Shown: one piece after another, positions 42,666 through 50,732 of the stretch | How the letters are laid out: every line of letters begins with the position of its first letter | Numbering within the stretch: position 1 is the stretch's first letter | From: DATKJS01 sp964551995 | Lineage (GTDB): Bacteria; Acidobacteriota; Aminicenantia; Aminicenantales; Saccharicenantaceae | DNA: 64,000 bases | NCBI GenBank assembly: GCA_964551995.1 | Contig: CAZKFD010000004.1 | Coordinates: 1-64,000 of the forward strand | Direction of reading: 5' to 3' | The notes under the pieces: generated by a model | What the model was told of the DNA's origin: nothing | The model's database searches: none | What the model saw: only the letters and a program-made list of their open reading frames with translations | Program-made: the position numbers and the translations under genes

Positions 42666-45077
42666 ATGCAGGATTCCAGCGAGCATTCCGACGTCCTGAG
42701 GAATATCCCGCTCATTCCCCTGAGGGACCTCGTGGTTTTCCCGGGAACGTTGGTTCCGTTCATCGTCGGACGCTCCTCTTCCATTCAAGCCCTCGAAAAA
42801 GCCGCCGAAAAGGACAAGATGATCTTCCTGGCCGCCCAGATGGACGCGTCTGTAGACAACCCCGCAGCCAAGGACATCTATTCCGTCGGAGTGACGGCTA
42901 AGATCATCCGGACGATTAAATCCGATGAGAGGAACATGAAGGTGATCGTCGAGGGCAAGAACCGGGCCCGGATCGTCGAGTACCTGAGCACCTATCCGTA
43001 CTACCAGATTCTGGCGAAGGTGATCAAAGAGATGGACGATCATTCGCCAGAATCCAAGGAGCTTCTCAAGAGGGTCCTGGCCCTTTTCGAGGACTACCTC
43101 AAGCTCATCCAGAACGCGAACCTCGACTCCATTATCCCGGCCCTCAGGGAGAACAGCCCTGACCGGATCACGGACATTGTCGCCTCCCACGTCTATATGC
43201 CCATGGAGGAGAAACAGAACCTGCTCGAGACGGCGAGCAGCCTGGAGAGGCTCCGGCGCCTGAATTACGTCCTCGAGAACGAGATCCTCAAGCTCAATGC
43301 CTCCTACCAAAAGGACGCCCAAAGGGTGACCCGGCGGCGCATCGCCTTCAAAGACCAGGGCCAGAAGACGTTCCCGCCCGGCGGCCCGCCAGGTTTACGC
43401 AAGGAAGACCAGCCCAACGAGATCGAGGAGTTCCGCCAGAAGGTCGCCAAGGCGAAGATGCCCGCCGACGCCGAGGAGAAGGCCTACAAGGAGATCGAAA
43501 GGCTCGAGGCCATGCCCCCCATGTCGGCCGAAGCGACGGTCAGCCGGAATTACCTGGATTGGCTCATCTCCCTGCCCTGGAACAAGAAATCGCGGGAGAA
43601 AAGGGAGCTCAAGGACGCCGAGAGGATTCTCAACGAAGACCATCACGGCCTGGAGAAGGTCAAAGAGCGCATTCTGGAATATCTCTCCATCCGCCAGCTC
43701 GTCAAAAACCCCAGGGGCGTCATCCTCGGTTTCATCGGGCCCCCGGGCGTCGGCAAGAGCTCGCTCGGCAAGTCCATCGCCCGGGCTACGGGCCGCAAGT
43801 TCGTTCGCCTGTCTCTCGGCGGCGTCCGGGACGAGGCGGAGATCCGGGGCCACCGGCGGACATATATCGGCGCCTACCCCGGTCGGATCATTCAGATGAT
43901 CAAGCGGGCCGGGACGAGAAACCCTGTCTTCCTCCTGGACGAGGTCGACAAAATGAGCATGGACTTCCGCGGCGACCCGGCCTCGGCTCTCATGGAAGTT
44001 CTTGATCCTGAACAAAATAGCACATTTCTGGACCATTATATCGACACGGATTTCGACCTTTCGCAGGTGATGTTCATCGTCACGGCAAACATGCTCGATC
44101 CCATCCCGAAGCCCCTCGTCGACCGCATGGAGATCATCCGGCTTCCCGGATACACGGAGGACGAGAAGCTGCAGATCGGCAAGCGGTTCCTCCTGTCCAA
44201 ACAGATGGACGCCCACGGCCTCGGCCCGGACAACCTCAGGATTTCCGACCAGGCCCTCCTCAAGCTCATCCGGAGCTACACGCGCGAAGCGGGGGTCAGG
44301 AACCTGGAGCGGGAGATCACGGCGATCTGCCGGAAGGTCGTGAAAAAGGTCGTCCAGAAAGGCAAGGATTATTCGGAAAGGGTGACGCCGCGGAACCTCG
44401 AAGCGTTCCTCGGAATCCCGAAATTCCGGCGGTCCGAATTCGATATGAGAGACGAGGTCGGCGTGGCCACCGGCATGGCCTGGACGGAGTTCGGGGGTGA
44501 GCTGCTGAGGTTCGAAGCCAACAAGATCCACGGCAAGGGGAACTTCACTCTCACCGGACAGCTCGGCGAGATCATGCAGGAGTCCGCCCAGGCGGCCTTC
44601 AGCTTCGTCCGGGGGAAGATCTACGAGCTCGACATCGCCCGGGACCTGCACAGGAACTTCGATATCCATATCCATGTCCCCGAGGGCTCGACCCCAAAGG
44701 AAGGCCCCTCGGCCGGGATCACTATCGCCACGGCCATCATCTCGCTGCTGACCGACATTCCCGTCACCAAGAAGGTGGCCATGAGCGGCGAGATCACGCT
44801 CAAGGGCAAGGTCCTGCCCGTCGGCGGTATCAAGGAGAAGCTCCTGGCCGCCTACAGGGAGGGGATCCGCCAGGCTATCCTGCCCTTGGACAATAAGCCC
44901 GACCTCAAGGACCTGCCCAAACTCCTGAAGCAGAACATGGCCATCCACCTCGTCGAGACCATGGACGAGGTCCTGAAAATCGCCCTGACCCGAGAGCTCC
45001 CGAAGAAGCCCCCGGAGGCGGAGCGGAAGCCCCTGGCAGAGGAGGAGGCCTCCAAAGAGCCGCCTTTGACCAACTGA
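42666..45077 (+). CDS. lon: ATP-dependent protease Lon
   Basis: An 803-residue LonA-type protease. N-terminal substrate domain (IPLIPLRDLVVFPGTLVPF), AAA+ module with Walker A GPPGVGKSS and the Lon-typical GVRDEAEIRGHRRTYIGAYP, a sensor/small domain, and a C-terminal protease domain. Catalytic S682 is in GPSAG and the lysine in VGGIKEKLL. It degrades misfolded and regulatory proteins in the cytoplasm. The ATG is 124 bases after tig, without a good ribosome-binding site (GGAGCATAAGTC). The charged tail is species-specific. Confidence 0.95.
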   Translation: MQDSSEHSDVLRNIPLIPLRDLVVFPGTLVPFIVGRSSSIQALEKAAEKDKMIFLAAQMDASVDNPAAKDIYSVGVTAKIIRTIKSDERNMKVIVEGKNRARIVEYLSTYPYYQILAKVIKEMDDHSPESKELLKRVLALFEDYLKLIQNANLDSIIPALRENSPDRITDIVASHVYMPMEEKQNLLETASSLERLRRLNYVLENEILKLNASYQKDAQRVTRRRIAFKDQGQKTFPPGGPPGLRKEDQPNEIEEFRQKVAKAKMPADAEEKAYKEIERLEAMPPMSAEATVSRNYLDWLISLPWNKKSREKRELKDAERILNEDHHGLEKVKERILEYLSIRQLVKNPRGVILGFIGPPGVGKSSLGKSIARATGRKFVRLSLGGVRDEAEIRGHRRTYIGAYPGRIIQMIKRAGTRNPVFLLDEVDKMSMDFRGDPASALMEVLDPEQNSTFLDHYIDTDFDLSQVMFIVTANMLDPIPKPLVDRMEIIRLPGYTEDEKLQIGKRFLLSKQMDAHGLGPDNLRISDQALLKLIRSYTREAGVRNLEREITAICRKVVKKVVQKGKDYSERVTPRNLEAFLGIPKFRRSEFDMRDEVGVATGMAWTEFGGELLRFEANKIHGKGNFTLTGQLGEIMQESAQAAFSFVRGKIYELDIARDLHRNFDIHIHVPEGSTPKEGPSAGITIATAIISLLTDIPVTKKVAMSGEITLKGKVLPVGGIKEKLLAAYREGIRQAILPLDNKPDLKDLPKLLKQNMAIHLVETMDEVLKIALTRELPKKPPEAERKPLAEEEASKEPPLTN

Positions 45078-45166
45078 TCTGACCCATCCACACGAATGTT
45101 TGCCCGGTCCGGACCGGGGAAGACCATTAATTATTTGAAAATAAATAAAATACGAAGAGGTTAGAG

Positions 45167-46447
45167 ATGAAAGAGTACAATCTGGTCGAGCTCGAAGAAA
45201 AGGAAGTCCCGGCTCTGCGGAAGATCGCCGATTCCGTGGGCATCGAAGAGCAGGAAACCGAGGACACGACCAAGCACCACCTGATATTCAGGATCCTTGA
45301 GGCCCAGGCCAAGAAGCAGGGCCTCCTGTTCTCCGAGGGCGTGCTCGAATGCCTGGAGGACGGATTCGGTTTCCTGAGGGCGCCCGAATTCAGTTATCTG
45401 CCGAGCCAGGACGACATTTACGTGTCCCCGTCCCAGATTCGGAAGTTCCAGCTCCGGACGGGAGACACCATATCAGGACATGTCCGGGCCCCGAAGAACG
45501 GCGAGAAATACTTCGCCCTGATCAAGATCGAGGCCGTCAATTTCATGCACCCCGACATCATCATCGAGGAGCGTCGGAATGTCCAGTTCGAGAGCCTGAC
45601 GCCGCTGTATCCCTTCGAGATGATCAAGCTGCAGGACGGAAACGCCAAGAACATGAACGCCCGGGTCATGGAGCTGCTGACGCCCATCGGCAAGGGGCAG
45701 CGCGGTCTGATTGTCTCGCCGCCGCGGGCGGGCAAGACGACCATCCTCAAGACGATCGCCAAATCCATCGAGAAGAACCATCCCGAGATCTTCCTGATCG
45801 TCCTGCTAATTGCCGAGCGGCCCGAGGAGGTCACCGATTTCCGCAGGAGCGTCAACGGCGAGGTCGTGGCCTCGACGTTCGACGAACCGCCGACCCGGAA
45901 CGCCCAGGTCGCGAACGTTGTCCTCGAGAAGGCCAAGCGCCTGGTGGAGATCAAGCGGGACGTCGTCATCCTGCTCGATTCGATCACGCGGCTGGCCCGG
46001 GCCCACAACGCCATCGTCCCACCCTCGGGGAAGGTTCTGTCGGGCGGCATCGATGCCAACGCGCTCCATAAGCCGAAAAAATTCTTCGGCTCCGCACGAA
46101 AAGTCGAGGAAGGCGGCAGCCTCACGATCCTGGCCACGGCCCTGGTGGATACCGGAAGCCGGATGGACGAAGTCATCTTCGAGGAATTCAAGGGCACGGG
46201 CAACATGGAGATCAACCTCGACCGGCGGCTCGTCGACAAGCGGGTCTTCCCGGCCATCGACATCAGCCGGTCGGGCACCCGGAAAGAGGAGCTTCTGATC
46301 GAGGAGGCGGACCTCAATCGTATCTGGGTCCTGCGCAAGGTCCTGAGCCAGATGAACGAGGTCGAGGCCGTCGAGCTCCTGATCGACAAGCTGAGCAAGA
46401 CCAAGACCAACCAGGACTTCCTGGCGGCCATGAGCAAGGCCCTCTGA
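45167..46447 (+). CDS. rho: Transcription termination factor Rho
   Basis: A 426-residue hexameric RNA helicase. N-terminal Rho domain, RNA-binding cold-shock-like region (GVLECLEDGFGFLRAPEFSY), Walker A in SPPRAGKTTILKTIA, Walker B in VVILLDSITRLARA, and the C-terminal R- and Q-loop region (SGGIDANALHKPKKFFG, ARKVEEGGSLTILATALVDT). The ATG follows GAGGTTAGAG. Its presence fits the scarcity of good intrinsic terminators in this window. No gene lies between rho and the 522-base gap that follows. Confidence 0.97.
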   Translation: MKEYNLVELEEKEVPALRKIADSVGIEEQETEDTTKHHLIFRILEAQAKKQGLLFSEGVLECLEDGFGFLRAPEFSYLPSQDDIYVSPSQIRKFQLRTGDTISGHVRAPKNGEKYFALIKIEAVNFMHPDIIIEERRNVQFESLTPLYPFEMIKLQDGNAKNMNARVMELLTPIGKGQRGLIVSPPRAGKTTILKTIAKSIEKNHPEIFLIVLLIAERPEEVTDFRRSVNGEVVASTFDEPPTRNAQVANVVLEKAKRLVEIKRDVVILLDSITRLARAHNAIVPPSGKVLSGGIDANALHKPKKFFGSARKVEEGGSLTILATALVDTGSRMDEVIFEEFKGTGNMEINLDRRLVDKRVFPAIDISRSGTRKEELLIEEADLNRIWVLRKVLSQMNEVEAVELLIDKLSKTKTNQDFLAAMSKAL

Positions 46448-46969
46448 GGCCAGCCTCAGGCCCCCCGGGGGTTTCCGCCGCAAGGCGGCTCGCCCAAAGA
46501 TTGTGAATCGTTGGGGGAGGGGTCCGGTTTTTGGGAGCTCCATAATCGGATGCCGGGGAAAAAACCCTCCGAAGAGCGGCTGACCGAAGTCGAAGCAGAT
46601 GAAATTTAGGATCCGGGGAAGAGGAATCTGCTGTGGCTGGGCCTTACCGAGCCATAAGACAGGCCGGGAAGAGGGACATATGGCGTGGCGGCGGGAAGCG
46701 GGCATGCCGTCGCGTGGAGGCCGTTCTCTCAAGCGACCTTTCCACAGTTGCACAAGGTTTGGTCAGGCCGGAATTCCACAGGATGAGGAAAAACGTATCT
46801 TATTGATCCGGAACCGGATTAGAGAAATGCCGGGATTGAGTCGCATAAGATATATTATGTAAACTAATGCATGGCAGAGCCTAACCCATAATTATGCCAC
46901 CGCGAAAAATTGCCCCTTAGTTCTCCTCACACCCTCCACAATCCCCACGCGCCTTTGATTTTATAAGGA
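46448..46969. other. Gene-free region with DnaA-box-like words
   Basis: No gene was found between rho and parB. A short stem (CCGCC/GGCGG, 46475-46488, loop GCAA) lies just after rho but has no T run. CTTTCCACA (46737-46745) and AATTCCACA (46773-46781) resemble DnaA boxes (TTATCCACA) loosely, and an AT-rich stretch with many ATs follows at about 46845-46870. ATCCGG and CCGGAT (46806-46819) form a 14-bp inverted repeat. An origin cannot be claimed from this alone. Confidence 0.35.
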
Positions 46970-47806
46970 TCAGTCCCGCGACTTCAGCTTCTGTATGATT
47001 TCTTCCAGGATCTGAATGATTTCCTGCTTGCTGACGGTCTGCTTCTTGAATTCAAGTCTCATACGGTACTTGTCGCTATCTTCGGGGACGAAGTTATACA
47101 CGTAGAATTTGATTTTCTTAGTCTTTCCCTTGAGATATTTGGCGAGGTCTCTCGTGTCTTCGCGTGTCAGGTGGCGCTCGGCGATCTCCTTGGCCAGCTT
47201 TTGCATGTCATCGGCCGTCTTCTGCTTAGCGATTTCAATGATGGTGGTCCGGCTGAACATCCCTGAGCCTTTGATGATGTCGCGAACGGCGGCCGGGATC
47301 TTGGTAATGGATAGGATTTCGGTTATGGTCGACCGGGCCTTGCCGATCTTCTCAGAAATCTGCTGGTGGTTGTATCCGTAGAGCGAAATCAGGGATTGGA
47401 GGCCGTCGGCTTCCTCGAAGATATCGAGGTCCTTACGCTGGAGGTTTTCGATGAGCGCGATCTCCATGGCCTCGTTTTCCTGGACGTCCATCTCGATGCA
47501 CGGGATTTCCCTGAGGCCGATATTCTTGGAGGCGATATACCTCCGCTCTCCGGCGATGATCTCGAAGCGGTTAGCCTTGGAGCGGACGAGGATGGGCTCG
47601 AGGATGCCCTTAATCCGGATGGAATCCATGAGCTCCTGGATATTGCCGAGTTCGCTTCGCGCCTGGTGCGGATTCGGGTCGATGTGCTCTATGGGGATCA
47701 TGCGAATCCTCGGGCCCATGGAGCGTGAGGATATCAGGTCAACGAAATGGCCGTTGTGTTTCATGCCCACGGTTTCTGGAAGGCCGGATTTCTTAATTTT
47801 TTGCAC
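46970..47806 (-). CDS. parB: ParB-family chromosome partitioning protein
   Basis: ParB clamps on parS DNA and works with ParA in segregation. 278 residues from a GTG at 47806, preceded by AGGAG 9 bases away and overlapping the parA stop by 14 bases. It has the ParB/Sulfiredoxin CTPase fold (PNPHQARSELGNIQEL, IIAGERRYIASKNIG, IALIENLQRKDLDIFEEADG), a helix-turn-helix (YNHQQISEKIGKARSTITEI) and a lysine-rich C-terminus with a short coiled coil. The family is also used by plasmids, but the nearby rho-tig-lon genes suggest the chromosomal locus. Confidence 0.85.
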   Translation of the reverse strand: MQKIKKSGLPETVGMKHNGHFVDLISSRSMGPRIRMIPIEHIDPNPHQARSELGNIQELMDSIRIKGILEPILVRSKANRFEIIAGERRYIASKNIGLREIPCIEMDVQENEAMEIALIENLQRKDLDIFEEADGLQSLISLYGYNHQQISEKIGKARSTITEILSITKIPAAVRDIIKGSGMFSRTTIIEIAKQKTADDMQKLAKEIAERHLTREDTRDLAKYLKGKTKKIKFYVYNFVPEDSDKYRMRLEFKKQTVSKQEIIQILEEIIQKLKSRD

Positions 47807-48557
47807 GTTCCAATATCTCCTCGGCGACTTTCCGGTACTGCTCCGCGCCAATTGAGGCCGGAGCATAGGTGAAGATCGATTCCTTGTAGGCCGGGCTCTC
47901 CTCGAGCTTGACGCTCTTGGAGATGTAGGTCTTGAAAAGCTTGTTGCCGAAGACACGGCGGATTCGCTCGACGACGTCGCGAGCCAGATTGGTACGCTTG
48001 TCATGAAGGGTGATCAGCACGCCCAGGATCTTGAGCTGCGGATTGGCGATCCGTCGGACTTTTTCGATTGTCTCCAGGAGGTCGTCTGTGCCTTCGAGGC
48101 ACAAATAAGACGACTGGATCGGGATCAGGATCCAGGAGGCGGCGACCAGGGCGTTCAGAGTTATGAGCCCTAGAGTCGGCGGCGTGTCGATAAAAATATA
48201 TTGGTACTTGTTCTTGATGGATTCCACAGCGTCCTTTAGGCGGAAATGGCCGTCGATTTCGCCCAGAAGAGAAGGCTCAAGCTTGGCCATGGAGATCTTG
48301 GCTATGGCCAGGTCAAGGCCGGGGATTGTTGAATGGACGATGACGCTGTCGATCTTCTCATGCTTGTTCATAAGAACGTCGAAGAGGGATTTTTCGTACG
48401 AGGAAGGATTAGCCACGGTGGAGATCGTGCTGTGGGCTTGAGGGTCCATGTCGATAAGGAGGACCTTTTTGCCGATCAGCGCCAGCGCCGCTGAAATGTT
48501 GATTGATGTTGTGGTCTTGCCCACTCCGCCTTTTTGATTTGTGATCGCGATGATCAA
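47793..48557 (-). CDS. parA: ParA-family chromosome partitioning ATPase
   Basis: ParA uses ATP to move ParB-parS complexes. About 254 residues: the deviant Walker A KGGVGKTTT in IIAITNQKGGVGKTT, DMDPQAHST, and Walker B YIFIDTPPTLGL. Start choice: a TTG at 48557 lies 7 bases after GGAGGGAGG and gives the common start LIIAITNQKGG; an ATG at 48599 is in frame but has no ribosome-binding site and adds 14 unlikely residues. Upstream is a gene-free region with a perfect 22-bp palindrome. Confidence 0.88.
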   Translation of the reverse strand: MIIAITNQKGGVGKTTTSINISAALALIGKKVLLIDMDPQAHSTISTVANPSSYEKSLFDVLMNKHEKIDSVIVHSTIPGLDLAIAKISMAKLEPSLLGEIDGHFRLKDAVESIKNKYQYIFIDTPPTLGLITLNALVAASWILIPIQSSYLCLEGTDDLLETIEKVRRIANPQLKILGVLITLHDKRTNLARDVVERIRRVFGNKLFKTYISKSVKLEESPAYKESIFTYAPASIGAEQYRKVAEEILERAKN

Positions 48558-48599
48558 CAGACTGCCTCCCTCCGCGCCATTTTTATTCGGAGACAACAT

Positions 48600-49260
48600 T
48601 TATAGCCAAAGGAAATATCAATTGCAAGGGAATTCTATAAAACGCAAGAACGGTAAATGTCGGCGTGCCGACATTTTCGATAAATGGTTGAAAAATAATA
48701 ATAAATGCGGTCGCGAGGGATGATACATATAACACATGATAGAGCAGAAATCGGTCTGACCGAGATAAGATCTAGGAATAAGGAATCCGACGGGAGTTCG
48801 GGTCTGCGGCGACGCCAACAATCTGCATGGCCTCGTCAGGCGTTAATGGGCGGAAAGGAGATTCATGGGGGCATAAGATATAGGATAAGAAAAAGAATTA
48901 AAATGGGAGAGCTGGGGAGACGAGCGAGTGTGCGGGGAAGTGCATAGTCACGAAGCAATCGGCAAACAGGGATGGTGAAATAATATATAAAAAATAGCGA
49001 ATGATAGAAAAAACGGAGAATCGGCGACTCCCCTGCTTTTATGTGGGAGCGGTCGATCCTAGGGCAAAGAATATCAAGGAGCACAAGAGCTAAACAGAAA
49101 CCAGGGTATCTGATTTAATATCAACGAGATAGTCGCTAATAAAAACGGCTCGATAGATTATAAGTTATAGATAATAAAGGAAATACAAACAACGACAAGC
49201 CGATAAGGATGGTTAAAAAAAAGTTCCCCAGGCGGAAAAATTTCTGTAAAATGGGGCAGG
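48600..49260. other. AT-rich gene-free region between parA and the permease
   Basis: Over 600 bases upstream of parA contain no gene with a ribosome-binding site. The base composition is far richer in A and T than elsewhere in the window, with long A runs. Besides the 22-bp palindrome, a 13-bp inverted repeat TCGGTC-T-GACCGA lies at 48751-48763. No clear DnaA box was found. A -10-like TAAAAT (49247-49252) precedes the permease. It could be a segregation or replication region, a former mobile insertion, or a large regulatory zone. Confidence 0.5.
48655..48676. repeat. Perfect 22-bp palindrome upstream of parA
   Basis: AAATGTCGGC (48655-48664) and GCCGACATTT (48667-48676) are perfect complements around a 2-base centre. 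The core TGT...ACA matches the ends of canonical parS (TGTTTCACGTGAAACA) but the middle differs. It lies about 98 bases from the TTG start of parA and could be an autoregulatory operator or a diverged parS site. Confidence 0.5.
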
Positions 49261-49266
49261 TTGGAG

Positions 49267-50679
49267 ATGTGTGCCAAAGCGCAGGAAACTCAATTCGACC
49301 GCAGGATGAACCTTGCGGACACGGCGTTTCTTGTCGTAGGCGCGGTCGTCGGGTCGGGGATATTCTTGACGCCCGGCCTGATCGCGGCAAGGCTCCCTTC
49401 GCCGGGGCTGTTGCTCGGGGTTTGGGTCGGTGGGGGGCTAGTAACTCTTTGCGGGGCCCTCACGTTTGCCGAGCTGGGGGCCATGTATCCACAGGCCGGC
49501 GGTCAATACATTTACCTGCGCGAGGCCTACGGGGCAGGCGCCGCCTTCCTCTTCGGCTGGGGCTTCTTTGGTTTCATCATGTGCGGAGGGCTGGCGGCGC
49601 TGGCCGTGGCTTTCGCCGAATTCCTGGGGTCTTTCATTCCCGCCCTGTCGACCACTGCGCCCCTTCTCAGGATGACGGTTTTAGGCCTCCCGTATTCCCT
49701 ATCGGCCGGACAGGTCGTGGCTGCGGCGTCCATCCTGCTCCTGACGCTGGTGAACTCCTTCGGAATACGCTCCGGCATTGCGGTCCAGAACCTGCTGACC
49801 GTCTTCCGGATCGGCGCCGTCGTGGCCATCGTCGGGCTGGGCATCCTCATCGGGAAGAAATCGGGCGGCGCGAACTTCAGCCATCTTTTCGGGGGTGGCC
49901 TGAGATGGTCGGAGATCCTCAAGCCTCTGGGGCTGGGCCTTGTCGCCGTGTTCTGGACTTACGACGGCTGGTACTCGGTGAACTGCACGGCGGAGGAAAT
50001 CCGGGATCCGGAAAGGAACATCCCCCGGGGCCTGATGCTGGGCGTGGCCATGGTCACCGTCCTCTACGTTTCGGCCAACCTGGTCTATCTCCTTGCGCTC
50101 CCGTACGATAAGATAAAGGGCGTCGTCAGGGTCGGCGAGATGGCTTCGACGGCCCTCTTCGGAGGGGACGTGAGCACGGCCATTTGCGCGGTCATCATGG
50201 TCTCCGTCTTCGGCTGCTTGAACGCCAACCTTCTTTTCGGTCCCAGGGTCTATTACGCCATGGCCAAAGATGGGAGCTTCTTCCGTTCCATGGCCCGCCT
50301 CAGCCCGCGGTTCCGGGTCCCTTCGAGGGCGCTCTGGGGGCAAGCCGCCTGGTCCGCAGTTCTCTGTCTTTCAGGGACCTACGAGGCGCTTTATGAGTAC
50401 ATGGTGTTCGCTCTGCTTGTCTTCTTCGCGGCAACCGGCCTGTCGGTCATCGTCCTGCGCCGGACCCGGCCGCACCTTGGCCGGCCGTACAGGACATGGG
50501 GCTATCCCATCGTTCCCGCGGTCTTCATTTTGGTCAGCTTGGCCATCTTCCTGAACATCCTCTACTCCCAACCGCTCAAGTCCGCCGCCGGAGTCCTCCT
50601 CCTGGGGGCCGGGCTGCCGGCCTATCGTCTCTGGACCAGGCGGCGCCCGGACTTCTGCCGGGAAGCTAAAAAAGTATAG
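49267..50679 (+). CDS. APC-superfamily amino-acid permease
   Basis: A 470-residue inner-membrane transporter with about twelve helices. The first helix holds the APC signature LVVGAVVGSGIFLTPGL, followed by YPQAGGQYIYLREAYG (helix 2-3) and FWTYDGWYSVNCTAEEIRDP (helix 6 and the loop with conserved Glu/Pro). Its substrate is probably an amino acid or amine, not readable in detail. The ATG at 49267 is near a GGCAGG; a TTG two codons earlier (49261) is also possible. It lies just upstream of the corrinoid operon and could feed it with a methylated amine, which is inference from neighbourhood. Confidence 0.88.
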   Translation: MCAKAQETQFDRRMNLADTAFLVVGAVVGSGIFLTPGLIAARLPSPGLLLGVWVGGGLVTLCGALTFAELGAMYPQAGGQYIYLREAYGAGAAFLFGWGFFGFIMCGGLAALAVAFAEFLGSFIPALSTTAPLLRMTVLGLPYSLSAGQVVAAASILLLTLVNSFGIRSGIAVQNLLTVFRIGAVVAIVGLGILIGKKSGGANFSHLFGGGLRWSEILKPLGLGLVAVFWTYDGWYSVNCTAEEIRDPERNIPRGLMLGVAMVTVLYVSANLVYLLALPYDKIKGVVRVGEMASTALFGGDVSTAICAVIMVSVFGCLNANLLFGPRVYYAMAKDGSFFRSMARLSPRFRVPSRALWGQAAWSAVLCLSGTYEALYEYMVFALLVFFAATGLSVIVLRRTRPHLGRPYRTWGYPIVPAVFILVSLAIFLNILYSQPLKSAAGVLLLGAGLPAYRLWTRRRPDFCREAKKV

Positions 50680-50732
50680 GCGCTGCGGAGTTTTTGTTTT
50701 AAAATGATTCATCCCGCTGCGGGCGGCGCGAG

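Noticed and set aside
43395..44948. Long minus-strand open frame opposite lon (517 codons)
   Set aside because: Antisense shadow; lon is certain.
46448..49260. Canonical parS sites
   Set aside because: No match to TGTTTCACGTGAAACA was found near parAB; only the unrelated-core 22-bp palindrome.
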